Assembly (NCBI RefSeq): GCF_014852585.1
Contig: NZ_JACVBX010000015.1
Coordinates: 62,001 to 126,000, forward strand
Direction: 5' to 3'
Length of the DNA: 64,000 bases
Source: Pseudomonas sp. PDM18
GTDB taxonomy: Bacteria; Pseudomonadota; Gammaproteobacteria; Pseudomonadales; Pseudomonadaceae
The notes under the pieces were generated by a model. That model was not told the DNA's origin and made no database searches. It saw only the letters and a program-made list of their open reading frames with translations. Positions 1-10,996 of this stretch are shown here, piece by piece (position 1 is the stretch's first letter; each line of letters opens with the position of its first letter). Both the position numbers and the translations under genes were made by a program.

Positions 1-585
1 CTGCCAGTCAGGGCCCTTGCTGTAGCGGGCGCCGTTGGCCTTGAGCATGTCCTGAACGAGGAAGGGCACTACGTCGGTGAGGCCCACGGCATCTTCCTCG
101 CTGTTGGAGAAGCCGGTAACGTGCCGACCCTGTACCAGCGGCCGGCCGTCGAGTCCGCGTGGGTGGCGGAACACGGCCGGGGCATGGCAGACGGCGGAGA
201 CGGTTTTGCCGCTGGAGTGGAAGGCTTCGATCAGCGCCACCGAGGTGCGGTCCTCGGCCAGGTCCCAGAGCGGGCCGTGGCCACCGGGATAGAACACGGC
301 GTCGTAGTCATCGGCCTTCACCTCACTGAGCTTCACGGTATTGGCCAGCGCTGCCTGAGCGTCGCTGTCCTGGCGGAAGCGCAGGGTGGCCGGGGTCTGG
401 GCGCTTTCCTCGTCGCTCTTGGGGTCGAGCGGAGGCTGGCCGCCCTTGGGCGAGGCCAGGGTCAGGCTGGCGCCGGCATCCTTGAACACGTAGTAGGGCG
501 CGGCGAACTCCTCGAGCCAGAAGCCGGTTTTCTTGCCGGTGCTGCCGAGCTGGTCGTGGGAGGTCAGGACTACCAGGATTTTCAT
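1..585 (-). CDS. DJ-1/PfpI (Hsp31-like) type 1 glutamine amidotransferase-fold protein, C-terminus cut by window
   Basis: I translated 195 codons from ATG 585 down to base 1 with no stop, so the C-terminus lies outside the window. The start is preceded by AGGAG at a good distance. The N-terminus MKILVVLTSH is the usual first beta strand, and the nucleophile elbow VSAVCHAP puts the catalytic Cys at residue 133 with His134 beside it. YPGGHGPLWDL (99-109) is the family's glycine loop, and the Glu near 25-26 (WLEEFAAP) is typical of the Hsp31-like subgroup. Relatives are glyoxalase III-type chaperone/deglycase proteins of the cytoplasm; the substrate cannot be read from sequence. It lies 86 bp downstream of the exchanger gene on the same strand and may be read through from it. 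Confidence 0.85.
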   Translation of the reverse strand, partial: MKILVVLTSHDQLGSTGKKTGFWLEEFAAPYYVFKDAGASLTLASPKGGQPPLDPKSDEESAQTPATLRFRQDSDAQAALANTVKLSEVKADDYDAVFYPGGHGPLWDLAEDRTSVALIEAFHSSGKTVSAVCHAPAVFRHPRGLDGRPLVQGRHVTGFSNSEEDAVGLTDVVPFLVQDMLKANGARYSKGPDWQ

Positions 586-616
586 GTTCACTCCTTCGGC
601 GTATCGCTAGTCGTGC

Positions 617-638
617 GGCTGCCGCCGAAACGGCAGCC
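617..638. terminator. Perfect 8-bp hairpin between exchanger and PfpI genes
   Basis: GGCTGCCG and CGGCAGCC flank a 6-base loop (CCGAAA). It sits just past the exchanger stop codon on the minus strand. There is no U-tract, so it may be a processing or stability hairpin rather than a true intrinsic terminator. Confidence 0.4.
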
Positions 639-671
639 CGGACTGTCAGTGTAGGCAATGAGCCGTCTGCG

Positions 672-1685
672 TCAGCGCGACAGGGTGATACCCAGATAGG
701 CGGCGTACAGCATGCCGTTGAGCAGAAGCACCCAGATCGGCAAGCCGCCGTCACGCTGGGCGTTGATCCGCAACCAGAGCGCAGCGCCCAGGGTCACCAG
801 TACGCCAGTTAGCACCTCGATACGCGGCTGCCAGGGCGTCAGAAGGATGCCGATCGCGGGCAACAGGGTGCCCTGGAAGACCATGGCGCCGCTGATGTTG
901 CCGAAGGCCAGGGTGTCCTTGCCGCGACGCACCCAGAGGATGCTGTTGATCTTCTCCGGCAGCTCGGTGGCGATGGGGATGATCAGCAGCGACAGCAGCA
1001 GCGCGGAAATCCCCAGGATGTGCGACAAGCCCTCCACGCCATGGATGAAGCCCTTGGCCCCCAGTACCAGCAGCACAAGGCCCAGCAGCAGTTGCAGCAG
1101 GATGGTGGCGAGGTTGGTCGGCAGTCCGATGCGCGCCAGGTACATGTGGTGGTCGGCCTCGGTGCCGTGGCCGTCTTCCACAAGGCTTTGCGAGGCGCGG
1201 ATGGTGAGCGTGATGTAGCCGAAGTAGGTGAGCACCAGCAGCACGCTGAGGGCGACGCGCACGGAGTGCAGTTCAGCCGGCACGAACATGGCGATGGTGG
1301 CGAAGCTGAAGGCGGCCAGGAAGAAGTTCAGGTCGCGCTGCATGCCCGTGCGCTCGGGACGGATGCGCCCGAGCAGGCCACGAGAGCGCCAGGCGGCGAG
1401 TGCCATCAGGCAGGTGGACAAGGTGGAGAGCATCAGTGGTGCGCCGAGGATCGCGCCGACGCCGACTTCCTCATTGAGGTTGACATTGCTGGTACCGGCG
1501 AACAGTGCCAGCAGCGGGATCAGGGTTTCCGGCAGGGCGGTGCCGATGGCGGCGAACAGCGAACCGGTGACGCCTTCGGAAATCCCCAGGCGCTCGCCGA
1601 AGTGCTCCAGCGCGTTGGTGAAGAGTTCGGCGGCAATCAGGATCACCAGCAACATGCCGAGCAGTTCGAGGATGAAGGTCAGCAT
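672..1685 (-). CDS. CaCA-family cation antiporter (sodium/calcium exchanger-like), likely manganese or calcium exporter
   Basis: The product is a 337-residue, very hydrophobic membrane protein with about ten helices. It has the two inverted alpha-repeats of the Ca2+/cation antiporter family: GTALPE at 48-53 and IATELPE at 238-244, whose acidic residues bind the cation. I chose ATG 1685 because the protein then begins directly with the first helix (MLTFILELLG); the reading frame stays open upstream, but that stretch is a structured leader RNA. The leader carries a yybP-ykoY-type riboswitch, which senses Mn2+ and normally controls Mn exporters and some CaCA proteins, so relief of Mn2+ (or Ca2+) excess is the likely job. 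The substrate assignment is inference from the riboswitch. Confidence 0.85.
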   Translation of the reverse strand: MLTFILELLGMLLVILIAAELFTNALEHFGERLGISEGVTGSLFAAIGTALPETLIPLLALFAGTSNVNLNEEVGVGAILGAPLMLSTLSTCLMALAAWRSRGLLGRIRPERTGMQRDLNFFLAAFSFATIAMFVPAELHSVRVALSVLLVLTYFGYITLTIRASQSLVEDGHGTEADHHMYLARIGLPTNLATILLQLLLGLVLLVLGAKGFIHGVEGLSHILGISALLLSLLIIPIATELPEKINSILWVRRGKDTLAFGNISGAMVFQGTLLPAIGILLTPWQPRIEVLTGVLVTLGAALWLRINAQRDGGLPIWVLLLNGMLYAAYLGITLSR

Positions 1686-1764
1686 GCGCGCAGCTCCAGA
1701 GGGATGGAGCGAAGGGTTGGGTGGTGCATCACGGTGAAGCTCCCGGCCGGTGTAAGTACCCATG

Positions 1765-1900
1765 ACCACGCATCTCCCCGGCCGTTGCGGAGAACACGTG
1801 GTCAAAGGTCTTGCCAGGCAAAGCTGCTGACGACGCCATGGCCTGCGGGCCAAGTGTGTTGACGTCGCCCCCGTTCGTCGAACGGTCGGCTACTCCCCAA
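1765..1900 (-). ncRNA. yybP-ykoY (manganese) riboswitch upstream of the CaCA exchanger
   Basis: Read on the minus strand, the leader has the conserved blocks of this class in order: GGGGAGTAGCC (1898-1888), CGTCAACACACTTGG (about 1866-1852) and GCAAGACCTTTGACC near 1815-1801. A downstream helix pairs GACCAC with GTGGTC around 1805 and 1768. These blocks are diagnostic of the Mn2+-sensing yybP-ykoY aptamer. The exchanger start codon lies about 80 nt beyond. The exact ends and the expression platform are estimates; no covariance search was run. Confidence 0.82.
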
Positions 1901-1947
1901 TGACGCCGCGCATTCTAGCGGATCGGGCGGGCAGCTCAACCGACATC

Positions 1948-4900
1948 TCACCAGGTATCGATCAGTGGACGCTTTTTCCCCTGGCGCGGTGCGGGCTTCG
2001 GCGTCGACGCCAGGCCGCGCAGCAACCAGCGGCGGGTGTCGGCCGGGTCGATGACGTCGTCGATCTCCAGGTAGCTCGCCATGTTCAGCCCCTTGCCGTT
2101 GCGGTAGGCGGCGGCGACCAGCTTGTCGAACAGCTTCTGCCGCTCCAGCGGGTCTTCAATCGCGGCCAGCTCCTTGGCGTAGCCGAGGCGGATCGCTCCC
2201 TCCAGCCCCATGGCGCCGAACTCGCCGCTGGGCCAGGCAACGGTAAACAGCGCGGCGTGGAAGCTACCGGCGGCCATGGCCTGCGCGCCGAGGCCATAGC
2301 CCTTGCGCAGGACCACGGTGAAGAACGGCACGCTGAGGCTGGCGGCGGTGACGAACATGCGTGAGACGTGGCGCACGGTGCCGGTCTTCTCCGCTTCCGG
2401 GCCGACCATGAAGCCGGGGGTGTCGCACAGCGAAATGATCGGCAGGTCGAAGGCGTCGCACAGCTGCATGAAGCGCGCGGCCTTGTCGCCGGCCTCGGCG
2501 TCGATGGCGCCGCCCAGGTGCATGGGGTTGTTGGCGATCAGGCCGAACGGCTTGCCTTCGATGCGCACCAGCGCGGTGACCATCCCGGCTGCGAAGTGCC
2601 GGCGCAGTTCCAGCACCGAGCCGCTGTCGGCCAGTTGCTCGATGACCTGGCGGATGTCGTAGACGCGCAGGCGATTCTCCGGCACCGCATGGCGCAACAG
2701 GCGCTGGTCGGCGCACTGCCAGTCGGCGCTATCGCCCTGGAAGTAGGCGAGGTACTGGCGGGCGACGCGGGTGGCTTCGGTTTCGTCCTCCACCAGCACG
2801 TCGATCACGCCATTGGCGCTCTGCACGTCGCTGGGGCCGACTTCCTCGGGAGCGAACCTGCCCAGGCCGCCGCCCTCGATCATCGCCGGACCCGCCATCC
2901 CCAGGCTGGTGTCGCGGGTGGCGATGATTACGTCGCAGCAGCCGAGCAGCGCGGCGTTGCCGGCGAAGCAGCGGCCGGAGACCACCCCCACCAGCGGCAC
3001 CAATCCCGAGAGCCGCGCGAGGCCGACGAAGCTCATGTTGTCGAGCCCGGCCACGCCGACGAAATCGGTGTCGCCCGGACGTCCGCCGCCGCCTTCCGCG
3101 TAAAGCACCAGCGGAATGCGCCACTGCTCAGCGAGGTGCAGCATGCGGTCGGTCTTCTTGTGGTTCATCACGCCCTGGGTTCCGGCGAACACTGTGTAGT
3201 CGTAGGCCAGCACCAGGCAGCGCGCCTTCTCATTGCCGAACTGCGCGGCGTTGATGCTGCCCAGGCCGCTGACCAGACCGTCAGCGGGGCTGCTGGCGAT
3301 CAGTTCTTCGACGCTGCGACGACGGCGCTGGGCGGCGATGGCCAGGGCGCCGTACTCGATGAAGCTGCCTTCATCGAGCAGGTCGGCGAGGTTCTCGCGG
3401 GTGGTGCGCTTGCCGATCCGGTGGCGCTTGGCGACGGCGTCCGGGCGGCGCTCGTCGAGGCCGATGGCGTGGCGTTCGAGCACTTCGGAGAGGTCGGCGC
3501 GGATGGCGTCGAGATCGATGGCGGCGCTGCTTTCATGGTTCTGTGCTTCGATCTCTGCCGGCTCGACGAACAGCAGCGCGTCGCCGTCGCCGAGGCTGTC
3601 GCCGGGGGTGGCGGCGAGACTGTGGACGATGCCACTGGCGCTGGCTTTTACCTCGAATTCCATCTTCATCGCCTCGACCACGGCGATGGTCTGGCCCTGG
3701 GCAACGGCATCGCCTGTGGCCACGTTCAGGCTGACCAGCACACCCGCGCTCGGCGTAGCGAGAGGGATGCAGCCGGCCGGTGCTTCGCTGCTGCGCGGGG
3801 CTTCCCCGGATGCGCCGGCATGGCTGAAGAAGCGATGCGGGTGCGCGTGATCCTGTGCGCCCAGCAGTGTGGGCAGGTGTTCTTCGATGTAGCGGGTGGT
3901 GACCTGGTTGTCCGCCACCGGGCTCTGGCGCAGCAGATTTAGCAGCAACGGAATGTTGCTCGCCACGCCTTCGAGGCGGAATTCGCAGAGCGCGCGATAG
4001 GCGCGCTGCACCAGCTGTGGATAGCCGCCGTTGCCGTGGACGATCAGCTTGGCCAGCAGCGAGTCGTAGCCGGCGCTGTTGCGGTAGCCCGCGTAGCCGT
4101 AGCCATCCACGCGCAGGCCGGGGCCGCTGGGCGGCTCGTAGGCGCTCAAGGTGCCGCAAGCGAGATGGGGCGTGCCGTCGCTGGCGAGGGTTTCCAGGTT
4201 GATCCGCAGTTGCAGGGCGTGGCCGCGCGGCACGGGAATCTCCGCCTGGGTCAGGTTCAGCTCGGCGAGGCTGGCGCCCGCGGCGATACGCAGTTGCGCC
4301 TGGACCAGGTCGATGCTGGTCACTGCCTCGGTGATGGTGTGTTCGACTTGCAGGCGCGGGTTGGCTTCCATGAACACGAAGTCGCCGCTGTCTTCGTCCA
4401 GCAGGAATTCGAAGGTGCCCAGGCCGCGATACTCCACAGCTTCGGCCAGGCGCACGGCAGCGGCGAGGATAGCACCGCGCAGGCGCGGATGCAGGTTTGG
4501 GCTGGGGGCGATCTCAAGCAGTTTCTGATTGCGTCGCTGCAAGGTGCAGTCGCGCTCCCACAGATGGCTGACGACGTGGCCGTCGCCGATGACTTGCACC
4601 TCGATGTGGCGGGCGTGCTGGATCAGGCGCTCGACGTAGAGGCGATCATCGCCAAAGGCCGCGCGGGCTTCGGCCTGACAGCGGGCGTAGGCGTCAGCGA
4701 TTTCCTCGATGCTGCGCACCGCGCGCATGCCGCGCCCACCGCCGCCGGCGAGGGCCTTGATCATCATGCCGGCGCCGGCGGGCAGTTCGCGGAAGAAGCG
4801 TTCGGCATCTTCCAGTGAGGTCGCGCGGTTGCTGCCGGCGGCCAGCGCCACGCCGTGATCGCGGGCGAGGTCGCGGGCGCGGGCCTTGTCACCGAAGACG

Positions 4901-5232
4901 TCGAGCACCTCCGCCGAGGGGCCGACGAAGGTGAGCCCGGCGCTTTCGCAGCGCCGGGCGAAGCCGGCGTTCTCGGAAAGGAAGCCATAGCCCGGATGCA
5001 CCGCGTCGCAGCCCTGGGCCAGGGCGATGTCGATGATCTGCTGCTGGTCGAGGTAGGCGCTGGCGCCACGCCCTTTCAGGGCCGTGGCCTGGTCGGCCTG
5101 GCGAGTGTGCAGCGAGGCGGCGTCGTCCTCGGCGAAGATCGCCAGCGTCTGGATACCCAGCTCGGCGGCGGCGCGGGCAATGCGGATGGCGATCTCGCCA
5201 CGGTTGGCGATGAGCAAGCGGGACACGGGCAT
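1948..5232 (-). CDS. Single-chain biotin-dependent acyl-CoA carboxylase (biotin carboxylase + biotin carrier + carboxyltransferase)
   Basis: This 1094-residue protein joins all three activities usually split over subunits. Residues 1 to about 450 are an ATP-grasp biotin carboxylase, starting with LLIANRGEIAIRIARAA and carrying a GGGGRGM glycine loop. About 495-570 is a biotinyl domain with VVEAMKMEFEV, so the biotinylated lysine is Lys523. About 590-1090 is a carboxyltransferase with both crotonase-like halves (for example LCDTPGFMVG). It should carboxylate a short or branched acyl-CoA with bicarbonate and ATP. By size and order it resembles PAO1 PA1400, which is annotated as a probable pyruvate carboxylase, but the carboxyltransferase half is of the acyl-CoA type. 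Which acyl-CoA is used cannot be told. Confidence 0.9.
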   Translation of the reverse strand: MPVSRLLIANRGEIAIRIARAAAELGIQTLAIFAEDDAASLHTRQADQATALKGRGASAYLDQQQIIDIALAQGCDAVHPGYGFLSENAGFARRCESAGLTFVGPSAEVLDVFGDKARARDLARDHGVALAAGSNRATSLEDAERFFRELPAGAGMMIKALAGGGGRGMRAVRSIEEIADAYARCQAEARAAFGDDRLYVERLIQHARHIEVQVIGDGHVVSHLWERDCTLQRRNQKLLEIAPSPNLHPRLRGAILAAAVRLAEAVEYRGLGTFEFLLDEDSGDFVFMEANPRLQVEHTITEAVTSIDLVQAQLRIAAGASLAELNLTQAEIPVPRGHALQLRINLETLASDGTPHLACGTLSAYEPPSGPGLRVDGYGYAGYRNSAGYDSLLAKLIVHGNGGYPQLVQRAYRALCEFRLEGVASNIPLLLNLLRQSPVADNQVTTRYIEEHLPTLLGAQDHAHPHRFFSHAGASGEAPRSSEAPAGCIPLATPSAGVLVSLNVATGDAVAQGQTIAVVEAMKMEFEVKASASGIVHSLAATPGDSLGDGDALLFVEPAEIEAQNHESSAAIDLDAIRADLSEVLERHAIGLDERRPDAVAKRHRIGKRTTRENLADLLDEGSFIEYGALAIAAQRRRRSVEELIASSPADGLVSGLGSINAAQFGNEKARCLVLAYDYTVFAGTQGVMNHKKTDRMLHLAEQWRIPLVLYAEGGGGRPGDTDFVGVAGLDNMSFVGLARLSGLVPLVGVVSGRCFAGNAALLGCCDVIIATRDTSLGMAGPAMIEGGGLGRFAPEEVGPSDVQSANGVIDVLVEDETEATRVARQYLAYFQGDSADWQCADQRLLRHAVPENRLRVYDIRQVIEQLADSGSVLELRRHFAAGMVTALVRIEGKPFGLIANNPMHLGGAIDAEAGDKAARFMQLCDAFDLPIISLCDTPGFMVGPEAEKTGTVRHVSRMFVTAASLSVPFFTVVLRKGYGLGAQAMAAGSFHAALFTVAWPSGEFGAMGLEGAIRLGYAKELAAIEDPLERQKLFDKLVAAAYRNGKGLNMASYLEIDDVIDPADTRRWLLRGLASTPKPAPRQGKKRPLIDTW

Positions 5233-5344
5233 GGCGATTCCGTTGTGCTTCTTGTGATGAGGAATCGCACCATCTTAGGCGGGGGCGTTAGCCGGGGAAT
5301 CAACTGCTGCGTTGCGAATGCCTCAGGCTTCGCGGGCCTTATGA

Positions 5345-5373
5345 GCGGCGACCGGCCGGGAGCCGGCCGCCGC
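5345..5373. terminator. GC-rich hairpin after the small secreted protein gene
   Basis: GCGGCG and CCGGC pair with GCCGG and CGCCGC across a short loop. It starts nine bases past the stop codon of the 5382-5648 gene and lies before the carboxylase start. There is no U-run, so it may act as a processing or Rho-assisted stop. Confidence 0.45.
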
Positions 5374-5381
5374 GTACGGGA

Positions 5382-5648
5382 TCACCCGTTGGCTCCGCCG
5401 TCGCCGGCGTTTTTCTTCAACAGCTGCAGGGCTTTTTCGGTCTGCGCGATGCAGGCCTTGGTGTCACCTGCGGCCTGGGCCTGGGCGGCCTTTTCCTGCA
5501 GACGCATGGCCTGCTCCTGGGCCTGGGTGTTGTTGGTGACGGTTTTCACCGCGTCATCGACTTTCTGCAGATTGTCGCTGCACAGATCGGCGGCAAAAGC
5601 CGGCGACGCCAGCAGGGCGGCTGTAATGAGCAGGGCGGCACGTTTCAT
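5382..5648 (-). CDS. Small secreted/periplasmic protein of unknown function
   Basis: An 88-residue protein starting at ATG 5648, seven bases after AGGAG. Residues 1-21 are a clear signal peptide (MKRAALLITAALLASPAFA, then AD). The mature part of about 67 residues is polar and helical, rich in Ala, Gln and Lys with heptad-like spacing (VDDAVKTVTNNTQAQEQAM), and has two cysteines (Cys24 and one near 66) that could form a disulfide. It ends in Gly/Asn-rich sequence. I do not recognise the family. It lies 83 bp downstream of the sensor kinase gene on the same strand and could be part of that transcript, but it has its own ribosome site. Confidence 0.8.
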   Translation of the reverse strand: MKRAALLITAALLASPAFAADLCSDNLQKVDDAVKTVTNNTQAQEQAMRLQEKAAQAQAAGDTKACIAQTEKALQLLKKNAGDGGANG

Positions 5649-5731
5649 GGCAGTACTCCTGTCAACTTGACCGTTGTCGCGGACCGAACGAGCGGGCCGT
5701 ACAGGGTGGACTGCCACGATTCACGTGGGGT

Positions 5732-7135
5732 TCAGAGAATCGGCCCGGCGGTTGTCGGGAGTTCGACGCACACGCCCAGGCCAGCGCCATCCAGCCCTTC
5801 GTGCAGGGAAATGCGCCCGTGGTGGATTTCCACGATGCGCTTGACGATCGGCAGGCCCAGGCCGCTGCCGTTGCTGCTGGCGACGCTGGGGCTGCGGTAG
5901 AAGCGGGTGAAGATCGCTGCCTGTTCTGCCGGTGCTACGCCGGGGCCGTTGTCGCGGACCCAGAGGGTCAGTCGGTCACTCGCGCTCTCCAGGCTGACGG
6001 CCACGCGGCCGCCTTCGGGGGTGTAGCGCAGGGCGTTGCCGACCAGGTTGGTGAGCATCAGACCGAGCCATGCCGCGACGCCTCGCAGCGTGACCTCCTG
6101 GCTATCGAGGGTCAGTTCGATCTGCTTGTCGATGGCCTGCGGTGCAAGATCGGCGATGGTGTCTTCAGCCAGCAGGCGCAGGTCCACCGGGGCAAAGATT
6201 TCGTGCAGTTCTTCGGCATCGAGCCGCGCCAGCAGGAGGATCTGTTCCATCAGTGCGCTGATCCGTTCAACGCTGCGACTGACCTGCTGCAGCCCGTGAG
6301 CGTGGGCGGCCGGGTCGGACGAGCGAAGTGCCACCTGGGCGTGGGTGCGCAGACTGGCCAGCGGCGTGCGGATTTCGTGGGCGGCGTCGCTGGTCAGCCG
6401 GCGCTCGGCTTCCATTGCCGAATGCAGGCGCTCCAGCAGCAGATTCAGTTCGCTCACCAGGCTGTGCACTTCCACCGGTGCGCGGCTCAGGGCCAGCGGG
6501 TGGAGGCTGTGGGCGCTGCGCTGGTGCACCTGTTCGATCAGGCCGCGCAGCGGCGCCAGGCCCTGGCGCACGCCGAACCACACCAGCACGCCGAACAGCG
6601 GCAGGGCCAGCAGCAACGGGAACAGGGCGCTGAATAGCAGCAGGTGCAGGGTCTTGTGGCGATAGTGCAGGTCCTCGAAGACCCAGATGCGCACCTCGTC
6701 GGTCCCTGCCGTATTCATGTGCAGCACGCGCCAGTTGACCCCGCCACTGAGCAGGTCGGAGAAGCCCGGCGGCTGCGCTTCGATTCCCGTGGGTGGTTTG
6801 TGGGTGGCCAGCAGCGGTTGGCCGCGGTACCAGATGGCATAACCCAGCGTGGCTTCGCGGCGGATCAGCGGCAGCCCTTCGATGGCCTTGCGGCTGCGCG
6901 CGAGGATTTCCATGGCGTCGGTGGACTGCGGGTCTATCGCGTCGGCAATGTCGACCAGGCTCAGGGCGGCCTGGCCGAAGTCGATCATGTCCTGGTCGTA
7001 GAGGCGGTTCACCTGCTCGCGGGTCAGGTGGTAGGTGAACAGGCCCGCGACCAGCCACAGCACGGAAACACCGCCGATCAGGGTCAGCAGCAGGCGCCGG
7101 CTGATGGAGCCGGCGCGACGGGGGGCGCTGCTCAA
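5732..7135 (-). CDS. pmrB: Sensor histidine kinase, PmrB/QseC-like
   Basis: A 467-residue inner-membrane kinase. The first membrane helix is at about 14-36, followed by a periplasmic domain of about 125 residues, a second helix at 164-186 and a HAMP-like linker. The HisKA box SDAAHEIRTPLASL puts the phospho-acceptor at His253. The HATPase domain has N-box Asn363/Asn367, and G1 (DNGPG) and G2 (GSGLGL) motifs. It overlaps the regulator gene by four bases (ATGA), so the two are translationally coupled. Position beside the lld operon and the partner's similarity point to PmrB, which controls lipid A modification and cationic peptide resistance; the alternative is a QseC paralogue. The periplasmic loop has no clear ExxE iron motif. 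Confidence 0.72.
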   Translation of the reverse strand: MSSAPRRAGSISRRLLLTLIGGVSVLWLVAGLFTYHLTREQVNRLYDQDMIDFGQAALSLVDIADAIDPQSTDAMEILARSRKAIEGLPLIRREATLGYAIWYRGQPLLATHKPPTGIEAQPPGFSDLLSGGVNWRVLHMNTAGTDEVRIWVFEDLHYRHKTLHLLLFSALFPLLLALPLFGVLVWFGVRQGLAPLRGLIEQVHQRSAHSLHPLALSRAPVEVHSLVSELNLLLERLHSAMEAERRLTSDAAHEIRTPLASLRTHAQVALRSSDPAAHAHGLQQVSRSVERISALMEQILLLARLDAEELHEIFAPVDLRLLAEDTIADLAPQAIDKQIELTLDSQEVTLRGVAAWLGLMLTNLVGNALRYTPEGGRVAVSLESASDRLTLWVRDNGPGVAPAEQAAIFTRFYRSPSVASSNGSGLGLPIVKRIVEIHHGRISLHEGLDGAGLGVCVELPTTAGPIL

Positions 7136-7809
7136 GCTCGTGCGGCGCCTTCGGGGCGGTCGATGCCGTAGCCGATGCCGCGCACGGTGCGGATCAGGCT
7201 GTTGCCCAGCTTGCGCCGCAGGTGGTGGATGTGGACCTCGATGGCGTTGCTTTCCAGGTCTCCGTCCCAGCCGTACAGGGCTTCCACCAGGCGTGCACGG
7301 GACAGCACCTTGCCGCGCTGTTCCAGCAACAGGCGCAGCAGCGCGTATTCGCGCGGAGCCAGGTCCACCGGCGATCCAGCCAGGCTGACCTGGTGGGTGG
7401 CCGGGTCCAGCGCCAGTTCGCCGTGCTGCAGCAGCGGGATGGCCCGACCGGTATGGCGACGGGTGAGAGCGCGGACGCGGGCGAGCAGCTCGTCGAGGTC
7501 GAAGGGTTTGGTCAGATAGTCGTCAGCGCCGGCGTCGAGTCCGGCGACGCGGTCGGCCACCTTGTCGCGCGCGGTGAGGATCAGCACGGGGGTCAGGTTG
7601 CCGCGGCGGCGCAGCCCGCGCAGCACTTCCAGGCCATCCTTGCGCGGTAGCCCGAGATCGAGGACGAGCAGGTCGAATTCGTCGGTGGCCAGCGCCTGTT
7701 CGGCGGCAACGCCGTCACTCACCCAGTCGACGGTGTCGCCTTCCAGACCGAGCCCGGCGCGAATGCCGTCGCCCAGCAACTGGTCGTCTTCTGCCAACAG
7801 GATTCTCAT
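7132..7809 (-). CDS. pmrA: OmpR-family response regulator, PmrA/QseB-like
   Basis: A 225-residue protein. The receiver domain (1-118) has the acidic pocket AEDD, phospho-acceptor Asp51 in LLVLDLGLP, Thr at 80 and Lys102 in LTKPFD. The winged-helix DNA-binding domain (about 128-220) ends in the usual VRGIGYGID. Many stretches match my memory of P. aeruginosa PmrA (RILLAEDD, LTARDKVADRVAGLD, NAIEVHIHHLRRKLGN). It should bind promoters of lipid A modification genes once phosphorylated by the kinase encoded just downstream. The speD2-speE2-type genes that precede pmrAB in PAO1 are not here. Confidence 0.78.
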   Translation of the reverse strand: MRILLAEDDQLLGDGIRAGLGLEGDTVDWVSDGVAAEQALATDEFDLLVLDLGLPRKDGLEVLRGLRRRGNLTPVLILTARDKVADRVAGLDAGADDYLTKPFDLDELLARVRALTRRHTGRAIPLLQHGELALDPATHQVSLAGSPVDLAPREYALLRLLLEQRGKVLSRARLVEALYGWDGDLESNAIEVHIHHLRRKLGNSLIRTVRGIGYGIDRPEGAARA

Positions 7810-7927
7810 CTTGGTCCCCTCATACGGCCTGTGCAGCAGGATAGCTGGCGTGACCCGGTTAGGGCAGAGGGTGAAGAGGGCGGATTAAGAGCCTGTTAAC
7901 GGCAAGCAGCGGATGGGACCATGGAAA

Positions 7928-8001
7928 GTAGGGCGAATAACCTGGAACAGGTTATTCGCCGTCTTTGCCAACGGCGGATAACGCCGGGGGCGTTATCCGC
8001 C

Positions 8002-8004
<3 letters not shown>
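7928..8004. repeat. Nested REP-like palindromes (GTAGGGCGRATAAC family)
   Basis: Four copies of a GGCGRATAAC core alternate in orientation and form two perfect hairpins: 7932-7944 with 7948-7960 (loop GAA), and 7973-7985 with 7989-8001 (loop GGG). The outer ends, GTAGGGCGAATAAC and GTTATCCGCCCTAC, are also inverted copies. The stop codon of lldE (TAG, 8002-8004 on the minus strand) is part of the repeat. Similar elements are scattered between genes in this Pseudomonas group. Confidence 0.75.
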
Positions 8005-10824
<2,820 letters not shown>

Positions 10825-10914
10825 GGCGGCTCCAGTCATCATCGGTGAGCGTGGACCGCTGGACGGTCCATCGGTGTTCTTTTGATTTGAACGCGTTGTG
10901 GGAGCGTTCTTTTC

Positions 10915-10985
10915 GTAGGAGCGAGCTTGCTCGCGAACCCGGTGGGCACGGAGCTTGGCAGGTTCGCGAGCAAGCTCGCTCCTAC
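10915..10985. repeat. REPIN: two inverted REP elements (GTAGGAGCGAGCTTGCTCGCGAA)
   Basis: The 23-base motif at 10915-10937 and its exact reverse complement at 10963-10985 flank a 25-base spacer. Each half also folds on itself (GCGAGC-TT-GCTCGC), and the pair can form one long hairpin. This is the classic Pseudomonas REP doublet mobilised by RAYT transposases; no RAYT gene is in the window. It lies between lldD and lldE. Confidence 0.9.
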
Positions 10986-10996
10986 AGATGGGGCTC

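Noticed and set aside
1686-1853. N-terminal extension of the exchanger up to 1853
   Set aside because: The extra stretch is the riboswitch and its expression platform; it would also place 56 polar residues before the first helix.
10915-10985. Short CRISPR-like array
   Set aside because: There are only two inverted, not direct, copies of a known REP motif, with no spacers and no cas genes.
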